Below are positions 33,574 to 42,013 of a stretch of DNA of 64,000 nucleotides, piece after piece. Within the stretch, counting starts at the first letter, position 1; every line of letters starts with the position of its first letter. The position numbers and the translations under genes were made by a program. Location of the stretch: the NCBI GenBank assembly GCA_944322845.1, contig CALUQE010000001.1, forward strand, positions 202,481 through 266,480, in the 5' to 3' direction. The notes beneath the pieces were generated by a model. It did not search any database. It was not told the DNA's origin and saw nothing but the letters and a program-made list of their open reading frames with translations. This DNA comes from Candidatus Gastranaerophilales bacterium (GTDB taxonomy: Bacteria; Cyanobacteriota; Vampirovibrionia; Gastranaerophilales; Gastranaerophilaceae).

Positions 33574-34269
33574 ATGAGTGAAGGACATTGGATTGTAAAT
33601 AAAGTTATTGCAGGTCATTCTATGGCATTTAATATGGATACTTTAATCACCATGTGGGCGGCAATGATTTTTCTGCTGGTTGTTTCATTTATTGCAACAA
33701 GAAAGCTTACTATCTTTCCAACAAAACTTCAATTAGTATTTGAAAATATTTTAGGATATTTTTCTGATCTGGTTACGGGAATGATGCCAAAAGAAGGGAA
33801 AAAACACTTTCCGCTTATTGCATCTTTATTTTTGTTTATAGTGACGGCAAATTTAATGGGGCAGCTGCCCTTTAAAATGCTTCAATTAAAGCACGGTGAA
33901 CTTGCTTCCCCTACAAATGATATAAATTTAACTGCAGGTCTTGCAATAATAGTACTCATATATTATGTTACAGCAGGGTTAATAAAGAAAAAAGGCAGAT
34001 TCTTGCTTCATGAATTTTCCTTTGTAGGTATAATTTCAATGCTTGTTGAAATTCTGGAATTATTTACAAGACCTTTAACACTGGCATTACGACTTTTCGG
34101 TAATATTCTTGCCGGAGAAATCCTTATTACGGCATTGTTAGGCTTATGTGCGTGGGGACTTCCGCTTCCGATAATGTTTTTCGAAATTCTGGTTGCCTGC
34201 GTACAGGCGCTGGTATTTACTATGCTGACAACAGTTTATATTGCAACAGCAGTAAATGATGAGCACTAA
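33574..34269 (+). CDS. atpB: F-type ATP synthase subunit a
   Basis: Subunit a forms the two half-channels next to the c ring in the membrane. 231 residues with about five or six helices. The essential arginine is in TLALRLFGNILAGE near residue 170, and LVACVQALVFTMLTTVYI is the last conserved helix. The start, an ATG at 33574, follows agagagg. The operon order a-c-b'-b-delta-alpha-gamma is that of cyanobacteria. Confidence 0.95.
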   Translation: MSEGHWIVNKVIAGHSMAFNMDTLITMWAAMIFLLVVSFIATRKLTIFPTKLQLVFENILGYFSDLVTGMMPKEGKKHFPLIASLFLFIVTANLMGQLPFKMLQLKHGELASPTNDINLTAGLAIIVLIYYVTAGLIKKKGRFLLHEFSFVGIISMLVEILELFTRPLTLALRLFGNILAGEILITALLGLCAWGLPLPIMFFEILVACVQALVFTMLTTVYIATAVNDEH

Positions 34270-34306
34270 AGAAAAAGATATATAAATCAATAAAAAGGAG
34301 AAAAAA

Positions 34307-34552
34307 ATGGAAGAAGTAAAAACAATTTCAGATTTAGCACAATTAGGTGCAGGTATTGCAATGGGCTTTGGTGCAATCGGTGCAGGGCTCGGTATCGGTG
34401 TTGCAACAAAAGGTTTGATGGATGCTATTTCAAGACAGCCGGAAATTGCAGGTAAGGCAGTAGGTTTCTTCCTTGTTGGTGCGGCTCTTGCTGAAGCTTG
34501 TGCGATTTACGCTTTAGTTATCGGTATGAAATTGTCAGGTATGATGGGCTAG
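34307..34552 (+). CDS. atpE: F-type ATP synthase subunit c
   Basis: 81-residue hairpin of two membrane helices that forms the rotor ring. The polar loop is SRQPE and the ion-carrying glutamate is in AALAEACAIYALV. The residue after the Glu is Ala, and the first helix lacks the Gln of sodium-type rings, so proton coupling is more likely; this is inference. aaaggag lies upstream. A repeat-bearing spacer follows before the b' gene. Confidence 0.96.
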   Translation: MEEVKTISDLAQLGAGIAMGFGAIGAGLGIGVATKGLMDAISRQPEIAGKAVGFFLVGAALAEACAIYALVIGMKLSGMMG

Positions 34553-34553
34553 T

Positions 34554-34687
34554 GGAAATCAGCTGGGTATTTCCCGTCCAATAGGTTAAACTAACCGGTG
34601 CAAATCAGTCGGTAGTCTGTTCAAAAGGGTGACCGGTAAGTACAAAACAAATTGGTAGTACGGTGGAATGTCACCCGTCCAATAGGT
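34554..34687 (+). promoter_or_regulatory. Paired-hairpin spacer with 14-bp direct repeats between atpE and the b' gene
   Basis: Two stem-loops are each followed by the same 14 bases, cccgtccaataggt (34573-34586 and 34674-34687). The stems are GGAAAT/ATTTCC (34554-34574) and GGGTGA/TCACCC (34627-34676). The second aggt acts as the Shine-Dalgarno sequence of the b' gene. It lies where subunit c (made in excess) must be expressed differently from b'. Confidence 0.55.
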
Positions 34688-34693
34688 AAAAAA

Positions 34694-35164
34694 ATGGAAT
34701 TTAACGCAACTTTTTTAGTAACAATAATATCATTTATAGTATTTGTCTTTTTGATGAATAAAATTCTCTATGAGCCGATGCTGCGAATTGTTGCTCAAAG
34801 ACGCGCTTTTGTTGATGAGAATCTGCAGGCAGCAGATGATAATCATAAAAAGACCGCCGAGATTTCTGCCCAAAAAGAAGAAAAATTGAAGGGTGCAAGA
34901 AGCGACGCTAAGAACAAATACTCAGAAGCCGTAGATGAATTTAAATCCAAAAAAGAGAGTATTGTTAAACAGGCTCAGGCAGAGGCTGAAGGAGAGTTTA
35001 ATCAGGCTTATGCAGGGCTTATTAATCTTTCTAATGAAACCAAGGAAGGTTTAAAGGGCAGAATGACTGATCTGGCTAATGATATTGTTGAAAAAGTTAT
35101 AGGCTACAGAAGCGAAGTTCAGGGCTTTAATACCGATGAAGTAAACAAGATTCTTTATCAATAG
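34694..35164 (+). CDS. atpF': F-type ATP synthase subunit b'
   Basis: About 156 residues from the ATG at 34694. One N-terminal membrane helix (FLVTIISFIVFVFLMNKI), then the conserved YEPMLRIVAQRRAFVDENL and a long charged coiled coil. This pairs with the b subunit in the following gene. Having two different b-type subunits is characteristic of cyanobacteria, plastids and some other lineages. Its ribosome site lies inside the repeat of the preceding spacer. Confidence 0.9.
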   Translation: MEFNATFLVTIISFIVFVFLMNKILYEPMLRIVAQRRAFVDENLQAADDNHKKTAEISAQKEEKLKGARSDAKNKYSEAVDEFKSKKESIVKQAQAEAEGEFNQAYAGLINLSNETKEGLKGRMTDLANDIVEKVIGYRSEVQGFNTDEVNKILYQ

Positions 35165-35177
35165 AAGGTAATAGACA

Positions 35178-35687
35178 ATGTGCAGTATTGGTGAAATATT
35201 TAATTATATAGGAAGAACAAATCTTTTTAACTTTGCAATATTTCTTACAATAATAATCTGGGTTTGCAATAAAATTAATGTTACAGGAAAGTTAGAGGAT
35301 GCAAGGACTTCTGTTGTTGATAATATTGAAAATTCCAAGACCGCTAAGTCTGATTCGGAAGAAGAATTAAGAAAAATAGAAGAGTCTGTTGCTCATATTG
35401 AAGAAGAAATTGATTTAATCATAAAGAAAGCCGAAGATAATGCTAAAATGGTCGGAAATAAAATTCTTGCTGATGCGGAGTTGGCTGCAGGAAATATAAA
35501 AGATAATTCGGAGAAAGCGGTAGAAGCTCGCGCGGGTCTTTTAAAGAACGACATTTTGAAAAGAGCTTCAATTGCTTCTATTGAAGTTGCAAAAAATCAT
35601 ATCATCAATGAGCTTAGAAATAATCCAGATTTACATAACAGACTCATCGATGAGAGTGTAGAAGCTATAAATGGAGCAGTGGTATAA
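35178..35687 (+). CDS. atpF: F-type ATP synthase subunit b
   Basis: 169 residues: membrane helix at about 14-32 (LFNFAIFLTIIIWVCNKI), then an acidic, coiled-coil stalk of alternating Lys and Glu to the end. Together with b' it forms the peripheral stalk. Its stop codon overlaps the atpH ATG by one base, giving coupled translation. Confidence 0.9.
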   Translation: MCSIGEIFNYIGRTNLFNFAIFLTIIIWVCNKINVTGKLEDARTSVVDNIENSKTAKSDSEEELRKIEESVAHIEEEIDLIIKKAEDNAKMVGNKILADAELAAGNIKDNSEKAVEARAGLLKNDILKRASIASIEVAKNHIINELRNNPDLHNRLIDESVEAINGAVV

Positions 35688-36253
35688 TGACATCCGGAAT
35701 ACAACAAAAAGGTTCAGAACTTATAGCAAAAAGGTGGGCTAAAGCTCTTATGGATTTGGCCGGTGAAGAGGGCGGAGTTTCAAAAGAAGATATTCTTGCT
35801 AACCTTAGAGATGTTAATGAGAATATTTCTTCTTCAAAAGAACTGGCGGAAATGTTAGTGAATCCGGTTGTATCACAAGAAGAAAAACTCGCTGTGTTAA
35901 CAAAACTGTTTCAATCAAGAGTTATGCCAATGGTGTTTAACTTCCTGACAGTTTTAAATTCAAAAAACAGATTGGGCTATTTAGCAGCTATAACTGATGA
36001 GTTTCAAAACGAACTTGAAGAGTTGAAAAATATTGTAAGAGTCAGTGTAACTTCTGCAATTGATTTAAGCGAAGACAAGAAAAACAGTATCAGAAACAGA
36101 CTTGCGGAAAAACTTCAAAAAGACGTGATTCCTGAATGGTTTGTGGATTCCGGTATAATCGGAGGATTGATTTTTAATATCAATGAAACTATTGTTGATA
36201 ACAGTATCAGACACAGATTAGAAAATTTAGGTAAACAAATAATTAAGGGATAG
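35687..36253 (+). CDS. atpH: F-type ATP synthase subunit delta
   Basis: 188 residues. The N-terminal helical bundle (KRWAKALMDLAGEEG, then LAEMLVNPVVSQEEKLAVL) and the C-terminal DSGIIGGLIFNINETIVDNSIRHRLENL match the OSCP/delta family. It links the stalk to the top of F1. It starts on the last base of the b stop codon. Confidence 0.93.
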   Translation: MTSGIQQKGSELIAKRWAKALMDLAGEEGGVSKEDILANLRDVNENISSSKELAEMLVNPVVSQEEKLAVLTKLFQSRVMPMVFNFLTVLNSKNRLGYLAAITDEFQNELEELKNIVRVSVTSAIDLSEDKKNSIRNRLAEKLQKDVIPEWFVDSGIIGGLIFNINETIVDNSIRHRLENLGKQIIKG

Positions 36254-36286
36254 GGTAATAAACCCGGATAACAGAAAGGGTAAAAT

Positions 36287-37798
36287 ATGGCAGTAATTAA
36301 TCCTGATGAAATAAGTTCAATATTAAAAGAGAACATTCGAAACTATGAAGCAAAGGCGGAAATTTCAAATATCGGCAGCGTACTTGAGGTCGGTGACGGT
36401 ATTGCGAGAATTTACGGTTTGCGTAACGTAATGTCAAACGAGCTTGTAGAGTTTGAAGACGGAAAAGGTACTCTGGGTATTACTTTAAACCTTGAAGAAG
36501 ACAATGTTGGTGTTGTTATTCTGGGTGAGTACACTCATATTAAAGAAGGTATGACGGTAAAAACTACCGGAAGAATTGCTTCTGTTCCTGTAGGCGATGC
36601 GCTTATCGGAAGAATTGTAAACCCGACAGGACGTCCTATCGACGGTAAGGGCGAGATTGTAACGGATAAAACCCGTCCGATAGAAAGAGTTGCACCGGGG
36701 ATTGTTGCAAGAAAATCCGTTCATCAGCCGCTTCAAACAGGTTTAACTGCAATCGATGCTCTTACACCTATCGGAAGAGGCCAGAGAGAATTAATTATCG
36801 GTGACAGACAAACAGGTAAAACAGCTATTGCAATTGATACAATTTTGAACCAAAAAGGCGGCGACGTTATTTGTATTTATGTTGCTGTTGGTCAAAAGGC
36901 TTCAACTGTTGCACAATTAGCAAAAACTCTTGAAAAACACGGTGCAATGGATTATTCAATCATTGTTTCCGCAACCGCTAACGAACCTGCTCCGTTGCAG
37001 TATATTGCTCCGTTTGCGGGTGTTGCTATTGCTGAAGAATTTATGGAACAGGGAAAACACGTTCTGATTGTATATGATGATTTAACAAAACACGCTCAGG
37101 CATACCGTGCAATGAGTTTGCTTCTTAAAAGACCGCCGGGACGTGAAGCATATCCGGGTGATGTATTCTATCTTCACTCAAGATTACTGGAAAGAGCTGT
37201 TAAACTTAATGACGAGCTTGGCGGCGGAAGTATTACGGCACTTCCTATTATTGAAACACAGGCAGGTGATGTTTCAGCTTACATTCCGACAAACGTAATT
37301 TCTATTACTGACGGACAAATATTCTTAGAATCAGCATTGTTCAACTCAGGTGTAAGACCGGCAATTAACGCAGGTATTTCAGTTTCCCGAGTAGGCGGTG
37401 CTGCTCAGACTAAAGGTATTAAACAGGTTGCAGGTAAATTGCGTCTGGATTTAGCCCAATTTAGAGAATTGGAAGCTTTTGCACAATTCGCATCTGATCT
37501 TGATGCTGCAACTAAGAAACAGCTTCTAAGAGGTCAAAAGCTTACAGAAGTATTAAAACAGCCTCAGTACAATCCATTGTCTGTTGCACAGCAGGTTACT
37601 ATTCTGTTTGCGGCTAACGAGGGCTATTTGGATGAAGTTGATAATACTAAAATCGGTGATTATAAAAATGGTTGGTTTGAGTATTTTGAAGCAAATATGC
37701 CGGAGTTGAGTACCAAATTAAACGCAGGTGATAAACTCTCTGATGAAGATATGGCTGCTTTAAGACAAAATCTGGAAGCATACGGAAAGAACCTATAA
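36287..37798 (+). CDS. atpA: F-type ATP synthase subunit alpha
   Basis: 503 residues, normal length. The Walker A is [14 protein letters not shown] near residue 172, Walker B region [13 protein letters not shown], and the signature [19 protein letters not shown] near residue 365. The N-terminal [19 protein letters not shown] beta-barrel motif is intact. It is a non-catalytic nucleotide-binding subunit of F1. The beta and epsilon genes are not in this window. A small unknown gene separates it from gamma. Confidence 0.97.
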   Translation: MAVINPDEISSILKENIRNYEAKAEISNIGSVLEVGDGIARIYGLRNVMSNELVEFEDGKGTLGITLNLEEDNVGVVILGEYTHIKEGMTVKTTGRIASVPVGDALIGRIVNPTGRPIDGKGEIVTDKTRPIERVAPGIVARKSVHQPLQTGLTAIDALTPIGRGQRELIIGDRQTGKTAIAIDTILNQKGGDVICIYVAVGQKASTVAQLAKTLEKHGAMDYSIIVSATANEPAPLQYIAPFAGVAIAEEFMEQGKHVLIVYDDLTKHAQAYRAMSLLLKRPPGREAYPGDVFYLHSRLLERAVKLNDELGGGSITALPIIETQAGDVSAYIPTNVISITDGQIFLESALFNSGVRPAINAGISVSRVGGAAQTKGIKQVAGKLRLDLAQFRELEAFAQFASDLDAATKKQLLRGQKLTEVLKQPQYNPLSVAQQVTILFAANEGYLDEVDNTKIGDYKNGWFEYFEANMPELSTKLNAGDKLSDEDMAALRQNLEAYGKNL

Positions 37799-37812
37799 GG
37801 AGAAATAACAGA

Positions 37813-38166
37813 ATGAAATGTTATAATCACCATGACAGAGATGCTTTTGCCGTTTGCAAATCGTGCGGAAAGGCTTTGTGCTTGGAATGTGCGGAAGAAT
37901 ATAAGAATTTTTATGTCTGCCGCGGTTCAGATAAATGTAAGCATATTGCAGATGTTGAATTTGTAAACTACTTTAAGGATAATTCTGAAGGTGCCTGGAA
38001 ATTTAACAGACTGGCATTTTTGTTGCTGGGAGCATTTCTAATGTTATACATAATGGTAAAATCATTTATGTTTTATATGATTCCGTGTCCATTTCTGGAA
38101 TCAATTTTAATAGTATTGTTAGCATTACTTTTAATCAAGAAAGGTCTTGATTTGAAGTTAAGATAA
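37813..38166 (+). CDS. Small protein with B-box-like zinc motif and two membrane helices, inserted in the atp operon
   Basis: 117 residues. The N-terminus MKCYNHHDRDAFAVCKSCGK followed by LCLECAEEY and the sequence VCRGSDKCKH has a C-x2-H/C-x2-C pattern like B-box zinc fingers. Two hydrophobic segments follow (LAFLLLGAFLMLYIMV and ILIVLLALLLI). It lies between alpha and gamma with gaps of 14 and 10 bases, so it is co-transcribed with ATP synthase. This gene is not part of the standard cyanobacterial operon. An assembly or regulatory role is possible but unproven. Confidence 0.7.
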   Translation: MKCYNHHDRDAFAVCKSCGKALCLECAEEYKNFYVCRGSDKCKHIADVEFVNYFKDNSEGAWKFNRLAFLLLGAFLMLYIMVKSFMFYMIPCPFLESILIVLLALLLIKKGLDLKLR

Positions 38167-38176
38167 GGGTGATGTA

Positions 38177-39088
38177 ATGCCAAACTTAAAAGATATAAAA
38201 AGCAGAATTTCAAGTGTTCAAAATACTAAAAAAATAACCAAAGCCATGAAGATGGTTGCTGCTGCAAAAGTTAAAAAAGCTGAATCTACAGTGAAAGCTG
38301 CAAGACCTTTTGCAGAGGAACTTATGTTAATGTTCAGAAAAATGCTTACTGCTGCAGGTGAATACTCTGTAGTCGGGCTAAATGTACCGAGAGCTCTGGA
38401 TAATTATCCGGAATTATTGAGAGAAAAAGATTTGAAGGCTGAGGGGCTGCTTGTTATAACTTCTAATAAGGGCTTAGCAGGGGCTTACAATGCTAACATT
38501 ATTAAGGCTGCTTTAAAAAGAATTAAAGAAAATAGTGAGAACGGAATTCATACGGTAATTTATCCTGTTGGTCAGAAGGCAGTTTCTGCTTTCAGGCATA
38601 GAGGCGGTGATTTTGAATTAAAGCAGAGCTATATAAGTATTGCAAATAATCCGACTGCTACAGGTGCAAACTTAATTGCGGAAGATATTGCGGAAGATTT
38701 TGTGTCAGGTGCAATTGATAGAATTGATATTATTACAACACGTTTTAATAATATGATGTCCTACAGTGTTCAGTCATGGGAAATATTACCTGTAAAAGTT
38801 GAAAAAGCGGAAGCTCATGAACTTGATGCGGTTATGGAATTTGAACCTTCTGTTCACGCTGTTCTCCAGCAGTTAGTGCCGATGTATATTTCAAACGCTA
38901 TTTATCAGGCGCTTCTTGAAGCTAATGCAAGTGAGCTTGCTGCCAGAATGACGGCAATGTCAGCTGCTTCTAATAATGCCGAAGAAATGATTAATACTCT
39001 GACAATTGATTACAACAAGGCTCGTCAGGCTGCAATTACTCAGGAGCTTGTAGAAATTGTCTCCGGTGCTCAGGGTGTTCAGGGCTAA
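38177..39088 (+). CDS. atpG: F-type ATP synthase subunit gamma
   Basis: 303 residues forming the rotary shaft. N-terminal IKSRISSVQNTKKITKAMKMVAAAKVKKAE and C-terminal ELAARMTAMSAASNNAEEMI are the paired coiled-coil helices. The central segment TSNKGLAGAYNANI is conserved. It is slightly longer than bacterial gamma (about 285), with insertions in the middle domain; the regulatory cysteine pair of plants is absent. Last gene of the operon. Confidence 0.95.
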   Translation: MPNLKDIKSRISSVQNTKKITKAMKMVAAAKVKKAESTVKAARPFAEELMLMFRKMLTAAGEYSVVGLNVPRALDNYPELLREKDLKAEGLLVITSNKGLAGAYNANIIKAALKRIKENSENGIHTVIYPVGQKAVSAFRHRGGDFELKQSYISIANNPTATGANLIAEDIAEDFVSGAIDRIDIITTRFNNMMSYSVQSWEILPVKVEKAEAHELDAVMEFEPSVHAVLQQLVPMYISNAIYQALLEANASELAARMTAMSAASNNAEEMINTLTIDYNKARQAAITQELVEIVSGAQGVQG

Positions 39089-39132
39089 AAGGGGAAAATA
39101 TTAGTATTGTTGCAGGCTCTTAATTTATGCAT

Positions 39133-39516
39133 CTATGCATGGTAATTTATTTCCTGCACATTTTGAGTTTTGAGCAGTTTGTTTTTACTTTTATCAATAT
39201 AATTGCTTGTTCCTAATATTGATAGAACTGCACCTGCAATACCGCCTGCTGTTCCGATTATCCATTTAAGGACGCTGTTTTTAAGTTTCTTTGTTGCAAG
39301 GCTTGCAAGAATTACTCCGGCAAAAACGGATGAAACAAAAGCTGTGTTTGCAATTATTGATGTTTTTTTATCGTTTTTCTTATATTCACTTATAAAAGAA
39401 TCAACATTTTTTTCCGGCACTTTGTAATATTTAGGTTTGCTGTTCTTTTCGGAATTTATTTCAACCTGAACGCTATTGTTATCAAGTTTATTCAGAATTT
39501 TTACATCAACACTCAT
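39133..39516 (-). CDS. Small membrane protein of unknown function
   Basis: 127 residues from the ATG at 39516 (a GTG at 39522 would add two); aaaggag lies upstream. Two hydrophobic segments near residues 55-73 (TAFVSSVFAGVILASLAT) and 82-102. The N-terminal 50 residues are polar and include YYKVPEKNVDSFI. It resembles the other unknown membrane proteins in this window in style. No domain recognised. Confidence 0.55.
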   Translation of the reverse strand: MSVDVKILNKLDNNSVQVEINSEKNSKPKYYKVPEKNVDSFISEYKKNDKKTSIIANTAFVSSVFAGVILASLATKKLKNSVLKWIIGTAGGIAGAVLSILGTSNYIDKSKNKLLKTQNVQEINYHA

Positions 39517-39646
39517 ACACACAAAACTCCTTTGATATCATAAAACCCGTGAAGGTTTGTAATTGCTTTATGTAAAAAATAAATTTACAATTCTTAATCT
39601 TGCGAAGTTTAATCTATTACGCTATAATCCAATTAGGAATGTGTAT

Positions 39647-40357
39647 ATGATAAATAGCATAAATTATAAATACCCTACGCTGGAGAAAATAGATACTTAT
39701 CCCGAATTTAGTGAACGCTATGTAGCAAAGAGCAGTTCTGTAGTGGATACGTTTATTTCAAAGAGAAATAAAACTCATGTTAGAAATGTTACGACAAAAG
39801 ACAGGATTAAAGCCGGAGCCGGTGCTATAGCCGGATGCATTCTGCCAATGGTTTACATGATGAAGAAACAAAAAGTGAAGAATCCGTTCAATCTTCATTA
39901 TGGTTTAACAGAGATGGTAACAATGTCTGCAACATCCGTAATTGGCGGGGTTGCTGCAGGTATGCTCGGTGAAGATAAGGAAACTAACAAAAATAAAATG
40001 AAGGAAGGAGTTTTTCAGTTCTTGAATGCTTCAGTTCCTGCATGGGTTGTTGGCGGCGGTTTGAAATTGTGTGAATCCAGCAAAAATTATAATAATATTC
40101 CGGGCAAAATTCTTGCAATGCTTGGCGGTTTAGTGATAGGTATGTATGGTGCAGCGTCTGTTTCAAATGTGATTTGTGATCCGTATGACAGAGTGCCTGA
40201 CAGAAAATTAACACTATTAGATTGTTTGGTAAATATCGATGATGCTCTCGGGGTACTGGTTCTTGCAAAGTTCCCGTTTGTAGGAAAGCTTCATTTAGAA
40301 AGGGCACTGCCGTTTATATATGCTTATTGCGGATATAGAGCAGGTAAAACTAATTAG
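39647..40357 (+). CDS. Glycine-rich membrane protein with M-I-x-x-I-N start
   Basis: 236 residues from the ATG at 39647 (taggaa upstream). It begins MINSINYKYPTLEKI, matching the N-terminal pattern of other unknown proteins here. Hydrophobic segments occur near residues 57-72, 90-108, 122-140, 155-175 and 195-205. No enzyme motif is visible. The strong bidirectional terminator at 40366-40402 ends it. Confidence 0.65.
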   Translation: MINSINYKYPTLEKIDTYPEFSERYVAKSSSVVDTFISKRNKTHVRNVTTKDRIKAGAGAIAGCILPMVYMMKKQKVKNPFNLHYGLTEMVTMSATSVIGGVAAGMLGEDKETNKNKMKEGVFQFLNASVPAWVVGGGLKLCESSKNYNNIPGKILAMLGGLVIGMYGAASVSNVICDPYDRVPDRKLTLLDCLVNIDDALGVLVLAKFPFVGKLHLERALPFIYAYCGYRAGKTN

Positions 40358-40365
40358 TTTAATAT

Positions 40366-40402
40366 AAAAAAGGCGGCGGGTTTTCAAAACCGCCGCCTTT
40401 TT
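40366..40402. terminator. Bidirectional intrinsic terminator
   Basis: GGCGGCGG (40372-40379) pairs with CCGCCGCC (40390-40397), flanked by As on the left and Ts on the right. It ends the plus-strand membrane protein gene and the minus-strand gatA gene. Confidence 0.85.
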
Positions 40403-40412
40403 AAGATTTAAA

Positions 40413-41876
40413 TTATATACTTGCAAGTTGTTTATAATACTCGTGTGCTTGTTCAAACTTGTATGAAAGGTTAAACAACTTAGTTTCCGTAAGCTGCGGA
40501 GTCATTATCTGGAGTCCGATAGGCATACCGTCTCTGTCAAATCCTGCAGGAATTGATATTGCAGGAAGTCCGGCTAAGTTAGCGGAAATGGTTGCAATAT
40601 CTGTCAGGTACATTGCAAGCGGATCTTCTGTTTTAGCACCAAGATCAAAAGCCGTATTAGGGCAGGTCGGTGCAATAAGAGCATCTACTTTTTCAAATGC
40701 TTTTATAAAATCTTCCGTAACAACTCTTCTCATTTGGAGAGCTTTTTTGTAATAAGCATCATAGTATCCTGATGAGAGTGCGTAAGTTCCAAGCATTATA
40801 CGGCGTTTAACCTCCGGTCCGAAGCCTTCTGCGCGGGTCTTGCAGTACATTTCCAGAAGATTTTTAGCATCTGCTGTCCTGTGACCGTATTTGACTCCAT
40901 CAAAACGGGCAAGGTTTGAACTGCATTCTGCTGTTGCTAAAATGTAATAAATACCGATTGAGTGTTTAAGATTTGGAAGTGAAACTTCTACAACTTCCGC
41001 ACCCAAAGATTTATATGTTTCAATAGCATTTTGGATAGCTTTTTGAACATCTTCGGCAAGACCTTCTGAAACAAGTTCTTTTACGACGCCGATTTTCATA
41101 CCTTTAATATCGTTATTCAGATTGTTTCTATAGTTTTCTACAGGAAGTTTTAATGAAGTTGAATCATGTTTGTCATATCCTGAAATTACTTCCAGAAGAG
41201 CTGCTGCATCTTCAACGGTTCTGGCAAAAGGACCAATCTGGTCAAGAGATGATGCAAATGCGATTAACCCGTATCTTGAAACTTTACCGTAAGTCGGTTT
41301 CATACCAACAATACCGCAGAAACTAGCAGGGAGTCTGATACTTCCGCCGGTATCAGAGCCGAGAGCCAGAGTAGCTTCGCAGGAAGCAACGGAAGCTGCG
41401 GAACCGCCTGATGAGCCTCCGGGAACTTTATTTAAATTCCAAGGGTTGTGGACTTTTTTGAATGCAGAGTTTTCATTAGAAGAACCCATTGCAAATTCAT
41501 CCAGATTGGCTTTTCCGACAATCGGAATTAAATTATTTAAAAGCTTTTGTGTAGCAGTTGCGTTATAAGGCGAAACAAAGTTTTCAAGAATCTTACTAGA
41601 TGCTGTAGTTTTTGAGCCGATAAGATTCATATTATCTTTGAGTGCAAGCGGAACACCTGCTAAAAGCGGCAACTCTTCACCTTTTGCGATTTTATCATCA
41701 ACTTCTTTTGCTGTTTTGAGTGCAATATCCTCTGTTAAAGAATTAAATGCGCCGATTTTTTCATCTATAGATTTAATTCTTTCAAGAGAAGCTTTAGTCA
41801 GTTCAACAGCGGAAACTTCTTTATTTTTAAGTGCTTTTGACTGTTCCATAGCACTTTTCTTTAATAATTCCAGCAT
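40413..41876 (-). CDS. gatA: Aspartyl/glutamyl-tRNA amidotransferase subunit A
   Basis: Amidase subunit that releases ammonia from glutamine for conversion of Glu-tRNA-Gln (and Asp-tRNA-Asn). 487 residues. The Ser-cisSer-Lys triad is visible: VPLALKDN near residue 78, GGSSGGSAA near residue 152, and LGSDTGGSIRLPA near residue 175. ggag lies upstream of the ATG at 41876. gatB and gatC are not here. Confidence 0.97.
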   Translation of the reverse strand: MLELLKKSAMEQSKALKNKEVSAVELTKASLERIKSIDEKIGAFNSLTEDIALKTAKEVDDKIAKGEELPLLAGVPLALKDNMNLIGSKTTASSKILENFVSPYNATATQKLLNNLIPIVGKANLDEFAMGSSNENSAFKKVHNPWNLNKVPGGSSGGSAASVASCEATLALGSDTGGSIRLPASFCGIVGMKPTYGKVSRYGLIAFASSLDQIGPFARTVEDAAALLEVISGYDKHDSTSLKLPVENYRNNLNNDIKGMKIGVVKELVSEGLAEDVQKAIQNAIETYKSLGAEVVEVSLPNLKHSIGIYYILATAECSSNLARFDGVKYGHRTADAKNLLEMYCKTRAEGFGPEVKRRIMLGTYALSSGYYDAYYKKALQMRRVVTEDFIKAFEKVDALIAPTCPNTAFDLGAKTEDPLAMYLTDIATISANLAGLPAISIPAGFDRDGMPIGLQIMTPQLTETKLFNLSYKFEQAHEYYKQLASI

Positions 41877-41951
41877 AATTTCTCCTTTAATATACCCGAT
41901 ATCTCTATTATACCAGAAACAGAAAATAACTAATCCAGTTTTCTTTAATTT

Positions 41952-41991
41952 GAAAAAGTATCGGCGGAATGCAATGCATTCCGCCGATACT
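41952..41991 (-). terminator. Intrinsic terminator of ppdK
   Basis: A long perfect stem around 41957-41991 with TCGGCGGAATG and CATTCCGCCGA arms, followed on the minus strand by five Ts (41952-41956). It lies just after the ppdK stop. Confidence 0.8.
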
Positions 41992-42013
41992 CAATATTTT
42001 AAAGATTTGTTTT

